Positions 32,330-34,692 of a stretch of DNA of 34,692 nucleotides are shown piece after piece. The stretch is from Chloroflexota bacterium (lineage in GTDB: Bacteria > Chloroflexota > Dormibacteria > Aeolococcales > Aeolococcaceae), in the NCBI GenBank assembly GCA_005879785.1, contig VBJV01000022.1:65749-100440 (forward strand), in the 5' to 3' direction. The notes beneath the pieces were generated by a model. It was not told where the DNA came from. It saw only the letters and a list, made by a program, of their open reading frames with translations, and did no database searches. Both the position numbers and the translations under genes were made by a program. The stretch's first letter is position 1. Each line of letters begins with the position of its first letter.

Positions 32330-34692
32330 GTGATCAAGCAGATCCGGAGCCCGGTGATGATCGGCCGTGACCGCGAGCTCGCGCGGCTCGAGGACGCGTT
32401 GCTGTCGTCGCTGCGTGGAGAGCCTCGTCTGACGGTGCTCAGCGGCGAGGCCGGTGTGGGGAAGTCGCGGCTCTCCGAGGAGCTGCAGCGGCGGGCGCAC
32501 TCGCTGGGTTGCGTGACCCTGGTCGGCGAATGCTCGGAGACCGATCTGTCGCTGCCGTACCTGCCGTTCGTGCAGGCGATCGGCAACCTGCTCGAGGCCG
32601 GCGCCGGCTTCGACGAGCTTCGCGCCGCGCTCGGGCCGGCGGCGGCCTCGCTGACGCTCCTCTTCCCGCAGCTGGCCACAGCCGAGTGGCATCACGACCC
32701 TCAGGGGACCGCCTTCGACAAGCTGCGGCTGTTCGAGGCCGTGGTCAGCCTGCTCAGGACCCTGTCGGACACGCGAGGGCTGCTCTTCGTTGTCGAGGAC
32801 GTGCACTGGGCCGACCAGGCAACGCAGGAGCTGCTCGATTACGTCACGCGTCGCCTGGTGGCCAGTCGCACCATGTTCCTGATCACGCACCGCGACGCCG
32901 AGATGGACCGGCGCCATGCCTTGAGGCCGGCGCTCGAGCGCTGGCACAAGTCCGGGCGCTCCGAGACGATCGCGCTCGCACCGCTGGCGCTCGCCGCTGT
33001 GCGCACGATGATCGCTGCGATTCTCGACGACGATGATGCGCCCGAGGCGCTCGTGCGCCAGTTGCACGAGCGAGCCGACGGCGTCCCATTCGCCGTCGAG
33101 GAGCTGCTCCGTGACGCGGTGGAACGTGGCACCGCGCAGGGACCGGAGCACGGAGGCGATGGGCGTGGCGGCCCGCCACCGCGAACCCTGGCGGACAACA
33201 TCCTGCTTCGCGTCGAACGGATGCCGCCCGAGCAGGCGCACGTCGTTCGCTGCGCCTCGGTGCTGGGTCGCAGTTTCGACTTCAACGTCCTCGCGCAGCT
33301 CGTCGAGCGGCCGGTGGATCCGGTGCTCGACGCCTTGGATGGATGCGTCGCCGCGCAGCTGCTGGAACAGGATGCCCAACGCGACAACGGATACCGTTTT
33401 CGTCACTCACTCATCTGCGATGCCGTGTACGAGGACATGCTCGTCTCGCGGCGGCGTCTGCTCCATGGCAGGGCCGCGGATGTGCTCGAATCGACCGCGG
33501 CCGGCGAGGCGGCGGAGATCGCCCACCACCTCATCGCCGCCGGCCCAAGCGAACGGGCCGCCCGCGCCTGTGTGGATGCCGCCGAGCACGCGTTGCGCGG
33601 GTTGGCGCCTCGCGAGGCGTGCGACCTCTTTCAGCGCGCGATCGCGCTCACCGGCGATATCAGCGAACGCGCCGTCCTGACCTGCCGCCTCGGCGACGCG
33701 CTGCACGAGGCGGGTGACGTCGCCGCCGCCGAACGCACGCTGAGCGAAGGTATCGCCGCGCTCGAGCAGCTTGGGGAGCCGCGCACCGCCGCGCGGTACC
33801 GTCTGACCCTGGGACGCTGCTGCTGGGAGCGGTCTCAGTACGAGCGCGCGCGCGAGCAGTACGAGCGAACGCGCGACGTGCTCGAGCCGGAGGGGCCGAG
33901 TGAAGAGCTCGCGAACGCATACATCCGGCTTTCCGGGTTGCAGTCGTTCGCGGGCGCCGCGGACGAAGCCCAGCGGCTCGCCGAGCGCGCCATAGCCGTG
34001 GCGGGCAGCGCCGGAGCAGAAGCGGCCGGCATATCGGCCCGCGACTGGCTGGGCCTGGCGCTCTGCCATCAGGGTCAGCTCGACCGCGGGCTCGCTGAGC
34101 TCGACGAGAGCGCGGCGATGGCCGCCGCGGCCGGTCTGCACGCCCTCGAGGTCACCGTGGTCAGCCACGCGCTGAGCATCCTGGAGAGCTACGGCCGGGT
34201 CGCTGAAGTGCAGCCCTTCCTGCAGCGATTGCACGAGCTGCCTGGCGATCCGTGGATTCAGGTGGTACTGCCGTACTACGAGAGCTGGGTCTGGTTCTGG
34301 TCCGCAGAGCTGCGTCGGGCTGCACGAGCGGCAAGCAGCTGCATCGAGCTGGCGACACGGTTCGGCATGGACACCCAGGTCGCCTGGGGTCGCGCGGCGC
34401 TGTGCGCCATCGCCACCGAGGTCGGCGACCTCAACGCCGCGCACAACCTGCTGCCGCGGCGCGACCGCGTGCTCGAGCGGCAGGAGCTGCTCGAACAGGG
34501 CTGGGCCAGCCTCCGCTATCTGCTGGCGATGGGCGATGCCGGGGCGTGTGCCGAGCTGGCCGCCGAGCTCAGCGCGATGCCCGATGCGCTGGCCGGCACC
34601 GCACTGGTCGACACCGTCGTGGAGGCACTGATCGCTGCCGAGCGCACCTCCGAAGCCGCCCGCCTCCTCGAAGCCGCGGGTGGCAGCGCACG
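32330..34692 (+). CDS. STAND/AAA-type ATPase with TPR-like repeats, cut by window edge
   Basis: At least 787 residues; the frame runs off the edge. It starts with a short leader and VMIGRDRELARLEDALLSSL, the entry motif of AfsR/MalT/LuxR-type ATP-sensing regulators. The P-loop GEAGVGKS is at 39-46 and Walker B LLFVVEDVHWAD at about 151-162 (E156, D157). The winged-helix region includes ADGVPFAVEELLRDAV and FRHSLICDAVYEDML. From about residue 385 the protein is helical, with TPR-like repeats (AAERTLSEGIAALEQLGEP, QYERAREQYERTRDVLEPEG, AQRLAERAIAVAGSAGAEAA). A LuxR DNA-binding domain or a cyclase domain could lie beyond the edge. GTG 32330 has GGAGGA 12 nt upstream; ATG 32357 is an alternative start. 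Confidence 0.8.
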   Translation, partial: MIKQIRSPVMIGRDRELARLEDALLSSLRGEPRLTVLSGEAGVGKSRLSEELQRRAHSLGCVTLVGECSETDLSLPYLPFVQAIGNLLEAGAGFDELRAALGPAAASLTLLFPQLATAEWHHDPQGTAFDKLRLFEAVVSLLRTLSDTRGLLFVVEDVHWADQATQELLDYVTRRLVASRTMFLITHRDAEMDRRHALRPALERWHKSGRSETIALAPLALAAVRTMIAAILDDDDAPEALVRQLHERADGVPFAVEELLRDAVERGTAQGPEHGGDGRGGPPPRTLADNILLRVERMPPEQAHVVRCASVLGRSFDFNVLAQLVERPVDPVLDALDGCVAAQLLEQDAQRDNGYRFRHSLICDAVYEDMLVSRRRLLHGRAADVLESTAAGEAAEIAHHLIAAGPSERAARACVDAAEHALRGLAPREACDLFQRAIALTGDISERAVLTCRLGDALHEAGDVAAAERTLSEGIAALEQLGEPRTAARYRLTLGRCCWERSQYERAREQYERTRDVLEPEGPSEELANAYIRLSGLQSFAGAADEAQRLAERAIAVAGSAGAEAAGISARDWLGLALCHQGQLDRGLAELDESAAMAAAAGLHALEVTVVSHALSILESYGRVAEVQPFLQRLHELPGDPWIQVVLPYYESWVWFWSAELRRAARAASSCIELATRFGMDTQVAWGRAALCAIATEVGDLNAAHNLLPRRDRVLERQELLEQGWASLRYLLAMGDAGACAELAAELSAMPDALAGTALVDTVVEALIAAERTSEAARLLEAAGGSA

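Noticed and set aside
32060-33406. 448-codon minus-strand frame opposite the STAND ATPase
   Set aside because: Shadow of the P-loop protein; the true minus gene here is the short zinc ribbon with its own ribosome site.

Overview
This is a GC-rich bacterial chromosome segment of ordinary housekeeping and regulatory genes. Nothing recognisable as phage, plasmid, CRISPR, rRNA or tRNA was seen. The gene content points to a terrabacterial lineage such as Actinomycetota, Ca. Dormibacterota or Chloroflexota: a CBS-less GuaB3-type IMP dehydrogenase, PurS/PurQ/small PurL, an actinobacterial-style SDR plus acyltransferase pair, an ECF sigma with a coupled membrane regulator, and an Ala/Lys/Arg-repeat nucleoid protein. 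This placement is inference; no marker gene fixes it. Start-codon context is mixed. Many operon heads have a TANNNT box 6-11 nt before the start and no Shine-Dalgarno (leaderless type), and downstream genes are often coupled by 4-nt ATGA or GTGA overlaps.

Layout. 1-353 (-): N-terminus of methionine synthase MetH, cut by the window edge. 500-1213 (+): IF-1 and a small membrane-anchored protein. 3578-1178 (-): small duplicated-motif protein, LPG-synthase-type flippase and NAD-dependent sugar epimerase. 3731-7539 (+): membrane protein, diguanylate cyclase (sensor-HAMP-GAF-GGDEF) and threonine aldolase, closed by a strong bidirectional terminator. 7602-8300 (-): histone-H1-like AKR-repeat protein with a structured 5' leader. 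8533-11943 (+): glutamate dehydrogenase, then an SDR/acyltransferase pair. 12050-14793 (+): guaB3-guaA. 14815-15009: nested inverted-repeat element. 15097-16860 (+): purD-purE. 16905-21021 (+): OadA/PycB-like carboxyltransferase-biotin fusion with a rewritten active site, biotin carboxylase, methyltransferase and a 32-codon ORF. 24712-21035 (-): glycerophosphodiesterase-like protein, ECF sigma factor and a large anti-sigma-like Ig/propeller protein. 24749-31615 (+): purB-purC-purS-purQ-purL-purF. 32249-31630 (-): zinc ribbon and cyclic-nucleotide-binding proteins. 32330-34692 (+): STAND/AAA ATPase with TPR-like repeats, cut by the window edge.

The core theme is purine synthesis. purF, D, L, Q, S, E, C and B, plus the IMP-to-GMP branch (guaB3, guaA), sit in three transcription units; purM, purN, purK and purH are not here. 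The main surprises are: (1) four genes (epimerase, a small hypothetical, purD, purL) whose frames are broken, three of them at short missing stretches of conserved sequence, most likely sequence or assembly loss; (2) a biotin-carrying carboxyltransferase homologue that has lost every metal ligand of its family; (3) a nested inverted-repeat element between guaA and purD; (4) a possible translational switch ahead of the AKR-repeat nucleoid protein gene.
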